From positions 558,001 through 622,000 of the forward strand of contig JAXBDG010000007.1 in assembly GCA_036320915.1 (NCBI GenBank): 64,000 nucleotides of DNA, read 5' to 3'. The first letter of the stretch is position 1; every line of letters begins with the position of its first letter. A program made the translations under genes and the position numbers. Under the pieces are notes generated by a model that had not been told where the DNA came from, did not search any database, and worked only from the letters and a program-made list of their open reading frames with translations. The DNA is from Linnemannia elongata (Eukaryota > Mortierellomycota > Mortierellomycetes > Mortierellales > Mortierellaceae). Below are positions 33,541 through 45,243 of the stretch, one piece after another.

Positions 33541-35514
33541 TTAGTACTCGTCGATCTCGACCTCTCCAGCATGGCTGTCGGTAGCAACCTCCTCGTAATC
33601 CTTCTCAAGAGCGGCCAAGTCCTCACGAGCCTCAGAGAACTCGCCCTCCTCCATACCCTCACCGACGTACCAGTGAACGAAAGCGCGCTTGGCATACATG
33701 AGATCGAACTTGTGGTCAAGACGGGACCAGGCCTCACCAATGGCGGTAGTGTTCGACAACATGCAGACAGCACGGTGAACCTTGGCGACCTCACCGCCAG
33801 GAACAACAGCAGGGGCCACACTGTTGATGCCGACCTTGAATCCAGTGGGGCACCAGTCGACAAACTGGATGGTCTTCTTGGTCTTGAGGGTGGCAATGGT
33901 GCCGCTGACATCCTTGGGGAGAACGTCTCCACGGTACAAGAGACAGCAGGCCATGTACTTGCCCTGGCGAGGGTCACACTTGACCATCTGGTTCTGGATG
34001 TCGAAGCAGGCAGTGGTGATCTCGCTGACGGAGAGCTGCTCGTGGTAAGCCTTCTTGGCCGACAAGATAGGAGCATAGGTGACCAGGGGGAAGTGAATGC
34101 GAGGGTAGGGAACCAAGTTGGTCTGGAACTCGTTCAAGTCGACGTTCAAGGAACCAGCAAAGCGCAGCGAAGCGGTAATAGAGGAGACGACCTGAGCGAT
34201 CATACGGTTCAAGTGGGTGTAAGTAGGGCGAGAGACATCCAAGTTGCGCTGGCAGATCTCGTAGATGGCCTCGTTATCGACCATGAAGGCACAGTCGGTG
34301 TGCTCCAAAGTGGTGTGGGTGGTCAAGATGGAGTTGTAGGGTTCAACAACAGAGGTGGCCATCTCGGGAGCAGGGTAAACAGCAAACTCGAGCTTGGACT
34401 TCTTTCCATAGTCGGCGGAAAGACGCTCGAGGAGCAAGGCACCAAAACCGGAACCGGTACCACCACCGAAAGAGTGGAAGACAAAGAAACCCTGAAGACC
34501 GGAGCAGTTGTCGGCCAGCTTGCGAACCTTGTCCAGAACCTTGTCAACGAGTTCCTTGCCGATGGTGTAGTGACCACGAGCGTAGTTGTTGGCGGCATCC
34601 TCCTTGCCGCAGATCATCTGCTCGGGATGGAAGAGGCTATTAGGTTTTATATGAACCGGTTAGCGGAAAAGGACAGTAGAATAGAACAAGGGGAGGTGAG
34701 CAAGGCGAGAGAACTGCTGGCATTGTAAACTGGAGGGAGAAGGATTTGAAAGGACCTCTTACTTGCGGTAGGATCCGTTGCGGACTTCCTGGATGACGCT
34801 CTCCTCAAGATCGACAAAGACTATGTGCAATCAAAGGGAAAAGAATGAAAAAGGACGTGAGTTCATGGTCAACAAGAAATGACAAGTGGAAAAATCAGGG
34901 GCGACCGACACGCGTGTCTCTCTGGTTGCAGTCCGTTCCGAGAGTGTCTCTTTCAAATGAGTGTGACGGGACAAGTGCTGGAGAGAAAAGGAGAAAACGA
35001 CTTACTAGCTCTGGGAACGTGCTTGCCAGCGCCAGTCTCGGAGAAGAAGGTGCTGGGCGACGAGAGCTCGTTCATCTTTTGGTCGTTCTGGACCCTATGA
35101 CATATATATATATTTAAACAAAGCAGCCCTGGTCAGTCCTTCTTTTTTTAACCTAAACAAAAAGTTACTCTTAAAACAACATGCTACTAAGCGTATTGTT
35201 CTGCTGTGAAAGGGAAGGAGAGTTTTCAGTAGATGTTCTTACAAGGTGCCATCAGGGGCAAGACCATGCTCCAAGCAGTAGAGTTCCCAGCAGGCGTTAC
35301 CAATCTGGACACCGGCCTATTAGAGTCGATAAGAGAATCAAACGTGGATGGGTGAGTGTGCTTGTGAAAGAGACGGGACAAAAGAAAAGTACATGCCAAA
35401 ACGAAGATAATTCGCTGGGAGGTGTTTTTCTTTGTTGTTGAGTGCATGGGTTGCATGGTTAGCATGGGCTGCATGACATACCTGTCCGACGTGGAGAGAG
35501 ATGACTTCGCGCAT
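33541..35514 (-). CDS. TUB1: Alpha-tubulin
   Basis: Exons 35514-35482, 35316-35243, 35094-35006, 34820-34763 and 34636-33541 give 449 residues. Alpha-tubulin pairs with beta-tubulin as the microtubule building block. Start [11 protein letters not shown], then [18 protein letters not shown], the H1-S2 loop and [13 protein letters not shown] are recognisable. The GTP-binding [17 protein letters not shown] is present. The catalytic glutamate that triggers GTP hydrolysis on beta-tubulin sits in [16 protein letters not shown]. The acidic C-terminus ends in EVEIDEY, with the terminal tyrosine that is subject to detyrosination in other eukaryotes. Four of the five exons are short and crowd the 5' end, a common layout in fungal tubulin genes. 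The luminal loop around position 40 diverges from the usual acetylation-site sequence. Confidence 0.96.
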
Positions 35515-36699
35515 GGTGATTTCAAGTAAGAAAAGGGTGGTGGTGGTTGGTTGCTGTTGTTGTTGTGGTGTAAAAAGAGAAAAAGAGCCGGTCTTGACGA
35601 GTCTTGGTTTAGGGAGACTGGGGTGGGGGCCGATAAAGAAGAAGAAGAAGAAGAAGAAGAAGAAGAAGAAAGGAAAAAAAGAAAACACTACCAGCAAAAT
35701 CCCCCCCATGGTTTTGACTCCAATGTCAGACAAAAAAAAAAACAACAAAAATGGCAGACAAAAATCAAACTCACCAATCATACGGTACGGTACAGGTGCT
35801 GCATGGCTTCCATTTCACTTCCCGTCCCTGTCCCATTCCATCCATCCTGTCCATCCTGTCCATCTCGTCCCATTCCGCTCTTCACCACTCACTTTACCAC
35901 CCTCCATTTTCCCGTACCGTGTGCGTCTGTTGGCTGCTTGCACACCACCCATCCCCTTCTCTCCTCTTTCCAACCTCCCCTTCCCTCCTCTCTCTCATTC
36001 CTTCCTCCCCTCCATCTCCTTCGCTCTTAACCCCTTGCCTTGCGCGTTCCTATTTTTTTATGGCATTTTTCCTATCTTTAACTTGCATCCGCTATTGCTT
36101 AATTGGTTTTACGGTTTGCCGACCTCCAGAGTAACCCCATGACCCCTCCCATCCAATTGTTACATTGAGCAATTCGCCCACTGGGCTCCCATCTTTAACT
36201 GGTTTATAGGGGGGTTGAGCCAAAGTCAGACCGTGCTCGTTTTCCACTCATCCTTTTTTCCTCCACTGCAACGAGTAGGATACCAAAGTCTTGACAAGTT
36301 CGCGAGTAACGATAGCGTGCAACACGTTCTGTAGAAAAATGACACACAATAGGTCGTGGTTCTAGCGCCGTTTCGTATGTTATTGGCAATCTGCGCAACA
36401 TAATCATCACGCTTCGAAGGTAGATTTAGACAAATAGAAAGAAAAAACGCATGGAAGGTATTTCTCGTGGTGGGGGGAGGAGGGTGTCAACTCCCAATAG
36501 TTCCTCCTGGTGTCGAGGACATCGCATTTGTATCCTTCTAGGCTCCTCCGGTCCAGCATCAGCCAAAAATCATATCGTGCACGTTCCTCAAGCAAAATTG
36601 GGTGTAATTCAGCATTCTATTGATCATTCTTCAGAACGTTACGCTTTACATGGATATGCACAAAGTCGATCTACTACTCTATGATACCTCCTGCTCTTT
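35515..36699. other. Region upstream of alpha-tubulin
   Basis: 1.19 kb with no supported gene. It includes a (GAA)n repeat at about 35637-35670 and long C/T-rich stretches to about 36050. On the minus strand it supplies the tubulin promoter and leader and the 3' flank of the thioesterase gene. Confidence 0.5.
35637..35670. repeat. (GAA)n microsatellite
   Basis: Eleven or so AAG/GAA triplets about 125 nt upstream of the alpha-tubulin start codon; on the transcribed strand it reads as a (TTC)n pyrimidine tract. Confidence 0.9.
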
Positions 36700-37729
36700 C
36701 TACTCTGAAGGCTGTGTACGCTTCGTTTCTGCGTTTGCTTTGTGCGCTAGGCGAACATACTTGGTGTGCCGACCCAATGCGACAATTTTGTCATCCACCT
36801 TGATCTCAACCGTTGTGTACGCCAGTGTCCCTCCGATCTTGTCACATCGAGAGTCCTGGGTATCATTAGAAAAGGGAAAAAAGAACGGTAAAGTGAGTTC
36901 GTTAATAGTCTTGAGAATGACATAGCTGCTAATGCACCGTCGACAGGTGAAGAGGGAGCCTTACGATAGTGAGCTTGTCGCCAATCTTAGCCCCTGAAAC
37001 GAACGAGATGTTGAGATCTATCGCATTGAAAACGTCGTTAATGAAATTGACTGGTTTGGATGAACCAGAAGGACACAGTTACGACGTCGTTGGCAGTAAA
37101 AATAAGCGACTTCACCCCTCACCTGTGGAGACTCCTGTCGCTTGCATGTTCTCGGCAGCAATAGCAAGTGATCCACCGACATCGACGATGGTGCTCAAAA
37201 GGCCACCATGGCAACCACCTAGTCGATTCTAGTTAGGTGTCAAAGTAAAGTGAACAATTGTTGGTGTTTGTTCATTTTTACAATTGAGGTTTGATAAAAG
37301 TTCTCCATAGAACGGACGCTTTGCTCTTTACTCCTGCTTGATGGCTTACCAGATGTTGCTTCTCGACTTGGAGTTCACAGAGGATCTTTCCTTTGGAGGC
37401 AGAGACAAGCTTGAGCTAATAATCGACGAACATCACCGAAAGAAAAAAAAAGGCTATCAGAATCTATCGCTTTTGCCAAGCGTGAAGTGAGAGTGTCATA
37501 AGGCATTGATGCTTACTCCTGCCAATGTTTGCCTGTCAAATCCACCGGCACTCAAAAAGTTCGTCCTAATGGTAGTTATGTGCAGGGAACGTTCGTTGGG
37601 TGGAGGTTAAAAAGTCATCGTTTCTTGGTGGCGGACATTGGATTCTCTGTCGATAAGAATCTCTCTCTGGTGCTGACTGGCTCTTCTTGTTTCCTACCAG
37701 ACTTTTTTGCAGTGATTCAAGACAGGCAT
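36700..37729 (-). CDS. PaaI/ACOT13-type hotdog-fold acyl-CoA thioesterase
   Basis: No exon is longer than 156 nt, so the gene is hard to see as open frames. Exons 37729-37698, 37565-37517, 37415-37350, 37228-37123, 37017-36965 and 36855-36700 join in phase to 153 residues (human ACOT13 has 140). The order matches the hotdog fold of 4HBT-type thioesterases: LKLVSASKGKILCELQVEKQ strand; HLNRLGGCHGGLLSTIVDVG, with the catalytic-loop His-Gly-Gly and the active Asp on the long helix; the strand DLNISFVSGAKIGDKLTI; then GGTLAYTTVEIKV and the end motif VALGRHTKYVR. Such enzymes hydrolyse medium to long acyl-CoA, often in mitochondria. No clear targeting peptide is visible (start MPVLNHCKKVW). It is divergent from VMA2. 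Confidence 0.88.
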
Positions 37730-38392
37730 GGTGAGGATGTGAATGAGTGGAATGGAGATGGGGGTTGGAGAAGGAGAAAGGTCAAGGAGTCGTGCCGTGT
37801 CTTTTATTTTTTTTAGTGCTTGTCACCAGTTGTGAGCCGATCCATCGTGCAGACAGGTGGGCAAGGATAGCGATTTTTTGCTTAAAATGGTGGCGAATCG
37901 AATAGACAGCAACCTGTCATGTCCTGCTTATTGCCGTAGATTGTCCAGGTATCCTGCGTATCCTCTTATTGTGGCCTTGTGGGTTCCCCTGCGTTTAGGC
38001 TTGAGTGTCGATAGGGTATCGAAGAACTGACGCGTCTGGCTGTATGAATTCCAACGGTATCGTTTTGGTGGCGACATTGAAGTTGAAAGAGGAGCAAAGT
38101 CGACCACATTTTCTCCAAAGGGTGTGACGTCAACCTCTCCCTATGAGATAGGGGCAGCATACTAGCCTTTTGCCATCCAGGTGACATCTCGCAGTCCTTT
38201 CTCAGCATTCCTTTACACGCCCTGGAACATCGTTTTTTTTTATTCTTTCTTCCCCTCTCTCACTGCCCCAAGCGCGCTTGCTCACTCAATTCATTGTCGT
38301 TTTTATTTTTCCAATCGCCCTTTCTCCCCGCACACTCCACCACACTTCTTCACTCTCTACTCAACACTCCCATACACAACTCACCCTCCCCA
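37730..38392. promoter_or_regulatory. Divergent promoter between the thioesterase gene and VMA2
   Basis: 663 nt without a gene. The half next to VMA2 becomes strongly C/T-rich (about 38240-38390), the usual leader signature here. No specific operator recognised. Confidence 0.5.
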
Positions 38393-41084
38393 ATGGATCC
38401 TCGCCTCTCTACCAGGGAAGCCAGCGTGCTCCATGCTGCCGCCGTTACCCGCAACTACGCCGTCGAGCCACGTCTCGGTAATTGCCCACTATTCGACGTC
38501 GACAAATACACCCACACCCATCGCTCTCTTTTTCTGTGGAATCCATAATCACATGTCGAATGTCTTCTCACGCCTCTTTTCTTTCTGAACTGTCTATTCC
38601 TCACATGGGTCCTGTTGTACCCTTTCGCAATCGCCTTCGTTGACTGATATTCTACCAGATTACCGCACCGTCGCCGGTGTTAACGGTCCCTTGGTTATGC
38701 TCGACAATGTCAAGGTATACACGACACCACTTGCTGTCGTTGCATCATCGCTTTGAGCATTTTTTTTTCTTTTTTTTCCATGACTGCAACAACATACCAA
38801 TCGCACATTTTCTTCTGTTTTTCCTTGTATCAATAGTTCCCCAAGTTCTCCGAGATTGTCGAGCTTACTCTTCCTGACGGTTCCAAGCGTGCCGGTCAGG
38901 TCCTGGAAGTCCAGGGCAAGCGTGCTGTCGTCCAGGTACGCCTCAAAAAAGCGAAGAAAATACGATGAAATGACTCTAGATATCGATCTGCACAGGGGAG
39001 GAGTGAGAGGACGAGGGAAGGGGACGTGATGTGATCACTCCCCTCACACAGCACCTGGTCGTGGTTGTTTGTACCAAGATTTTTTTTACCTTGTGCTTCT
39101 GACGCGGGATAAGCATTGAGCACGCTTACGCTTCGTGCTAGTGACTAACCTATGACCTCTCTTTACCCCCCTGTCCCTATTTATTTTTTCTTCCATGACC
39201 TCAATATCAATGCAACATTGTCATCGCACTTGTAGGTCTTCGAGGGTACCCCAGGAATTGATGCCAAGCAGACCCACGTCGAGTTCTCGGGAGATGTCTT
39301 GAAGATGCCCGTCTCTGAGGACATGTTGGGACGCGTTTACAACGGATCAGGAAAGAGTATCGACAAGGGACCCAAGGTCTTTGCCGAGGACTACCTCGAC
39401 ATCAACGGTAAGCATCTTCTGTACGACGTGTGGTGACACGATCTCCATAACACCCATCCAGGATCCAACATCTTAGCGTTGTGCTATCTTCCTAGGCACA
39501 TTTTGGCAGCTGTCACTCTCCAAGTAAGCGTCTCCAAGGAAGACTCACCAGTGTCGTCTCGTCATTTTTGACTGAAATATAGGTTCTCCTATCAACCCTT
39601 ACTCGCGTATTTACCCCGAGGAGATGATCCAAACCGGTATCTCTGCCATCGACACCATGAACTCGATTGCTCGTGGTCAAAAGATCCCCATTTTCTCAGC
39701 CTCGGGTCTTCCTCACAACGAGGTATGTTGCAAAGAGCTCAATGCTTATTTGTATTTTGTGGATTGCTCATTTTGCAGGGTCGAGATAACGTATCAGCGC
39801 GGATGAAACTAATCAACTTTGCGCGTTTCTGAACGATTGTTTTATTATAGATTGCTGCCCAGATTTGCAGACAGGCTGGTTTGGTCAAGAAGACCAAAGG
39901 AGTGTTCGATGACCACGAGGACAACTTTGCTATTGTGTTCGCCGCTATGGGAGTCAACATGGAGACCGCTCGTTTCTTCAAGCAGGATTTCGAGGAGGAC
40001 GGTTCGATCGAGCGTGTCACCCTCTTCCTCAACTTGGCCAACGATCCCACCATCGAGCGTATTATTACTCCTCGTTTGGCTCTGACCACCGCCGAGTACT
40101 ACGCCTACCAGTTGGAAAAGCACGTCTTGGTTATCTTGACCGATATGAGTTCCTATGCCGATGCCTTGCGTGAGGTCTCTGCTGCCCGTGAGGAGGTTCC
40201 TGGTCGTCGTGGTTACCCCGGTTACATGTACACTGATTTGTCGACCATCTACGAGCGTGCCGGTCGTGTCGATGGACGTAACGGATCCATCACCCAGATC
40301 CCCATTCTTACCATGCCCAACGATGGTAAGTTCATCGTTATTGATTTGCCATGTCTCTGCGGTCTCGATTCCATTGGACGCTACTCCCTCACGGTGTTAA
40401 CACTTGTATTCTTCTTCACTGGCGATTCCTATTGATAGATATTACTCACCCTATTCCCGATTTGACTGGATTCATTACTGAGGGCCAGATCTTCATTGAC
40501 AGACAGTTGCACAACCGTCAGATCTACCCACCAATCAACGTCTTGCCTTCGCTTTCGCGTCTTATGAAGTCTGCTATCGGTGAGAAGTTGACCCGCAAGG
40601 ATCACGGAGATGTCTCTAACCAGCTCTACGCCAAGTATGCCATCGGTCGTGATGCCGCTGCCATGAAGGCCGTCGTCGGAGAGGAGGCCCTGAACCAGGA
40701 GGATAAGCTCTCTCTCGAGTTCTTGGAGAAGTTTGAGAAGACCTATATCGCCCAAGGTATGTTGTGTTTTAAAGTGTGTATGTTGTCATTTACTAGGCTC
40801 AACATGCAAAAGGTTACGATCATTGGAACTAATGTGCGCTATAATTATATCTCTTCTAATGCGCTTCAAATATAGGAAACTACGAGTCGCGTACTGTTTT
40901 CGAGTCCCTTGACCAGGCCTGGTCGTTGCTCCGCATCTTCCCCAAGGAGATGTTGAACCGTATTCCCCAGAAGTTGTTGGCCGAGTTCTACCAGCGTGAT
41001 CGCAAGGGCCGTGGACGCCAAGCCAGCAGAGGAGATGGCGAGGCAGCAGCAGCCGACGAGGACCAGGGTGATGATGATAACTAG
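38393..41084 (+). CDS. VMA2: VMA2, V-type H+-ATPase subunit B
   Basis: Eight exons (38393-38477, 38659-38714, 38837-38935, 39236-39407, 39583-39722, 39851-40325, 40439-40756 and 40876-41084) give 517 residues, the same length as yeast Vma2. Subunit B is the non-catalytic nucleotide-binding subunit of the cytosolic V1 hexamer that drives proton pumping into vacuoles, Golgi and endosomes. Landmarks in order: [19 protein letters not shown] beta-barrel; [35 protein letters not shown], where a full P-loop is absent as expected; [14 protein letters not shown]; the signature around TTAEYYAYQ and [39 protein letters not shown]; and the helical C-terminus ending in an acidic tail. All eight exons have standard donors and acceptors. 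Confidence 0.97.
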
Positions 41085-42224
41085 ACGCGACAACGATGAT
41101 GAAGGCGACAAGAAAGTTGATTAGGCAGACAAAGCGGTTGGATCTCACTCAAAACGCACATATATTCACAAACAACTATCACATAACACAATCAACTCCT
41201 TGTTTGTTTTTTTTGGCTTGCAGGGGAAAAGAAGCTGTTTGATGCATATGATGATGTGTGTAGGGCGAGATTGACCCTGACGAAAGACATTAATTACCCA
41301 TGGAACAAAAATACAAATGTCTTTTTTTTTTTTTTTTTTTTATTTCACGATTGCTGTTTGACAACACATGAACATGAGACTAGAGGGGATGGGAACCTGT
41401 CGTGTCGAATTGTTGTGTATAGGAGGTTGTGGGATGAAAACAAAAAAGAGCGTGCCAAGAGAGCCAGGCTACAACAATAACGAGACATGATATCGTTATG
41501 AGCCAGCCAGACCATTCAGGGCAGGTAAGGCAAGGAAGGACAGAGGGAGTGAGCAGGTTTGGTTTGCCGGGTCAAGGCGCGGCAAATGATAGGCTTCACA
41601 TGTCAAAATTGTCTTGCTGGAAATTTGATTTTTGTTGATTGTGATATTTTTTTTACGGTGATGAGAGCCATGTGGATGGAGTGGATGCACTGTAAGCAAG
41701 GCATAATGACATGCTTTTTGCTTTGATCATGGTCAATGACCCTGAGGGTGGTGATCGGTCGCAAGGGAGCAGGAGGCAAGGGCATGCTAGATTAACTAGC
41801 CGGTCAGCCAAACAGTCCTTGAGTCAAGTCAGCTCTGCCAAGTCGTAGTGAAAGGTGTCTTTGAAAGGAAGGGACAGCGGCAGACAGTGACAACTGTAGC
41901 AAAATGAAATAAACTCTTGCTGAAGGTGGATGGGAAGGGTTCGCCCCAACGACATTTTTTTTTTCTTCATTTTTCAAGAGGGTGAGTAAATGTGTGCATA
42001 ATTGCCTCATGGGGCACGGTTCCTTTCTTTTTATCTCTTTGTCTCTCTTCTTCACTCTTCCCTCTCTTTCTTCCCCTTCCCCTCCTCTTCACTTGCGCCG
42101 CCTTTCTCCTTCTCACTCTCTCGTTACGACCCCACGCACTCTCACCAACCTCAACACAACTCAAACGCCCTCTAACATCACCCTCCAATTCTCACTTTCC
42201 CCCCTCGGGTTCCAATCACAACCA
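41085..42224. other. Intergenic region between VMA2 and seipin
   Basis: 1.14 kb with no supported gene. It has a T run at about 41321-41341 and a C/T-rich leader just before the seipin ATG. Both neighbours are on the plus strand. Confidence 0.5.
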
Positions 42225-44069
42225 ATGACTCTATTCGAGGTACTTCACTACCCTCTCCTCATTCGCCTCCTGCATACATTCAACAATATTTAATCTCGAA
42301 TGCCACTCCTCTCATTCATTTGACTTTTCTTGTTAACTCTCTTTCGTTCATGGTTTTCGCATGGGCTAGATTTTACAATTCTTCATCACCCCGCTACTGG
42401 GTCTGCTGGAACCCTACGTCCAGCAGGTTATCCAGTGGTTGACCTCCTCAGCCTTGCACCGCAAGATCATAAAGTTCTTTATCGGTCTCATTGTCCTCCT
42501 GCTTCTCGTTGGTGTCTCCTTGGCGGCGTACCTGAGCTTCTACTGGATTTATATCCCTCAGCGTGGACATGTTGGACAGGTCCATCTTCAATACGACCGA
42601 CCCACGTAAGTTTTCATTTTTTATGATTTTTCTGGTATTATCTAATGCTAGCGAGGTTTTGTAGTTTATATGCAAAACCTCGTTTTCCTCCTTGAAAACG
42701 AGTTGCGGTCAGATGTCATCCTTGCCAGACGCTATGCAAGACACGTTTTAGTCTGCCCCTATGAACCGTGAACTGATGTTGTGTCAAAAATTTGTTTCTA
42801 ATAGTGTCCCTGGAGTGATTGGACATGGCCCTTCTGCCGAGATTGACTTTACCAGGGGAGGACGCTACGACCAGGTACCCATTCGACACTTGCGCTGCAG
42901 GAATGAAAAAAGACAGCAGAAGGCATTGTAGATTGCATCTACACCAGAATTTATACATGGAGTCTAATAACGGAACAATGACACTTCATTATCCCATTAG
43001 TTTCTTCGCGGAGACCAGGCATACGATATTTCAATGAACTTGCATGTACCCACTTCGGAAAAGAACGTGGCTATTGGCAACTTCATGGTCGTTGTCACTT
43101 TGCTCCGTGCTGACGGCAAGACCATCATGACCTCTAGCCGACCTGTGAGTATTTCACACGGATTTGCATGTGCGCTTGTAGGAAGCGGCCCTCTGATGCA
43201 ATATTAACTGACATTCTGAGCAAATTCTTCAATTTGATTACAGGGTATTCTCACCTACCACTCCGCCCCTTTGAAGCTCATGAAGACTGCATGGAAGGCC
43301 GTGCCATTGGTGCTGGACTGGTCCAAGGAAGACCAGCTCATCAAGTTGCCTTTGATCGAGAACTATGTCGAGGATTCATCTAACCCTGTCGCCCGCGCCT
43401 TTGTCGAAATCTCCACACCCGACCTCCAAGTTTACAGGAGCACCATCCACATTGACGCCCACTTCCACGGCCTCAGGCAAGTCTCTACCCTTATTGAAGA
43501 ACACGATCCTAAATCATGGTACACTTTTGGCTAACCTGTTTTCTCTTTCACCCAATCACCACAGATATTTCATGTACTATTACAAGGTCTCGACGGCCTT
43601 GGTTTTCATGGCTGTATTCATCTTCTGGGAAATCATCTTCTCAGTTGTCACCTGGCAGGTCTTGGCCGGTTGGTTCGGCAGCGATGCGGAAGCTTTGGCA
43701 ATTGCCCACCAGATTCGTCCCAGCTCCGATGCACGAGGACAGCTTCGCTCGCCTACCCTCGCTGGAGCACTTGACGCTGGCGCGGAATATGATGCGGTGT
43801 CTGGCAGTCCTCGTCAACCCCAGTTGCAGGGCGAGCGCAATGAGTCTGACAGCGAGTTTGAAGAGGAGTACGTTCCTTCGCGCGGCCAGAAGCAGACTCT
43901 TATTTTTGATCATGACGAGATGGAGGATGACGATGACGAGCAGGAACAGGATCAGCACTTGAGGCATGCACCCCAGGGACCTGCTTTTTCTCTCCAGGAT
44001 GATGCCGTTGTTCCAGAGAGACCTACAACTCCAAGCCAGCGCCAGCGCTCCACATCTAGCCAGCAACAG

Positions 44070-44104
<35 letters not shown>

Positions 44105-44615
44105 ACAGCAGAGAGGCTCTTCCTCGACAACTACAGCGACAACAAGCACGATTATGACACCACAGCAACGCAACACTTTTACGACCAATGATGACGATAC
44201 CTCTACAACAATTAGCACCGCTAGCTCAAGACGCACTGGACGAAGCGGCATGGACATTTCCATGACCACTTCCTCTGGCTTGCAACCCCCACCCCCACCT
44301 CCACCTTCCCTTCTTTCCGAGCGTTCTTCTGAATTTCAAATGTCTCGAGGTGACAACCGCCGCCGCACGGCTGTCGAGTCCGAGTACACTGAGGAAGATG
44401 ACGAGTACCTGCAGGGTGTTGAGGATGATGATGAGGAAGATGATGATGGCAACGTGACATTCGGAGAGGACGACTTTTCAGAAGCCGCACTCTTAAGCCG
44501 CTCACCTCCTGGATCGGGAGCGATTCGCTCAAGGCGCAACCAGACCTCTGGAGGAGGAGACAGGGAATCTGCAGGAGCTGGTGTTGGTGCCAGCTCTGGA
44601 CGTTCTAGACCATGA
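42225..44615 (+). CDS. SEI1: Seipin (lipid-droplet assembly protein) with long acidic/Gln-rich tail
   Basis: Exons 42225-42239, 42370-42605, 42805-42874, 43001-43144, 43244-43476 and 43565-44615 give 582 residues. Seipin is an ER membrane protein that forms a ring at ER-lipid droplet junctions and controls triacylglycerol nucleation. Topology fits: short cytosolic N-terminus; helix 1 near residues 36-58 (KFFIGLIVLLLLVGVSLAAYL) and then FYWIYIPQRGHVGQV; a luminal beta-sandwich domain with ISMNLHVPTSEKNVAIGNFM; helix 2 near 240-262 (STALVFMAVFIFWEIIFSV). The first coding exon has only five codons. The intron after 43476 begins with GC, not GT. The cytosolic tail of about 320 residues is far longer than the core needs, with acidic clusters, a Gln run near 44062-44110 and Ser/Thr-rich stretches. 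Long tails are known in some fungal and animal seipins; their role here is unknown. Confidence 0.92.
44062..44112 (+). repeat. CAA/CAG repeat encoding a glutamine run in seipin
   Basis: Mostly CAA and CAG codons, interrupted once by CAT (His), giving 17 residues. It is coding and in frame. Confidence 0.9.
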
Positions 44616-45243
44616 ATTGGCTCTTTCGCCACCCCTGGGTCTCCTCCGTAACGACCTTATTTTCCCACACATACATATACACATTCAATTTACGTTAGCA
44701 ACCACAACCATGCACACACCACATACGTTCTAATGAAAAATACATATCTTTTGCTCAATTCCATGTGAATGGTGGCCAACGATAAAAGTGAAAAATAGCC
44801 GTCACAGCTCGATGAAGATCCGCTTCCGAGTGTCGCGAAGTATTCGCGGATCCGAAGAAAAAGAAAACCGCATCTCACCTTCTTCCTACTCCACTCCTAA
44901 TCCACATCGTTTAATCCTCATCCTCACCTTCACTTCTTGCTCCCCGGTGCAATATTCTCTTACCACCACCGCGACCGCACTTTCTCCGCCAACCGTTACT
45001 CTCCTCCTCCCTCCTCCTCCGCATCTGACATTAAAACCCTGACCCTCTCACTTTTCTCAACTTTCTCTTCCCTTCCTTCCGGAAACTTATACCCTTCACC
45101 TCTAACCTCCTTCACCCTTCAATTACCTTCATACCACTACACCAATCACATAATCCATATACCTTAAAAACGCATAGGCCGACACTCTCTCGCCATCTCA
45201 CAGACACAGTACCAGGAACGACAAAAAGCTGGCTTCACACGCC
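44616..45243. promoter_or_regulatory. Intergenic region and leader upstream of MDM10
   Basis: 628 nt. The second half (about 44880-45170) is C/T-rich leader. No specific site recognised. Confidence 0.45.

Noticed and set aside
33517..34728. 403-codon plus-strand frame opposite alpha-tubulin
   Set aside because: It is the antisense shadow of the tubulin last exon; the minus strand gives an unmistakable tubulin sequence.
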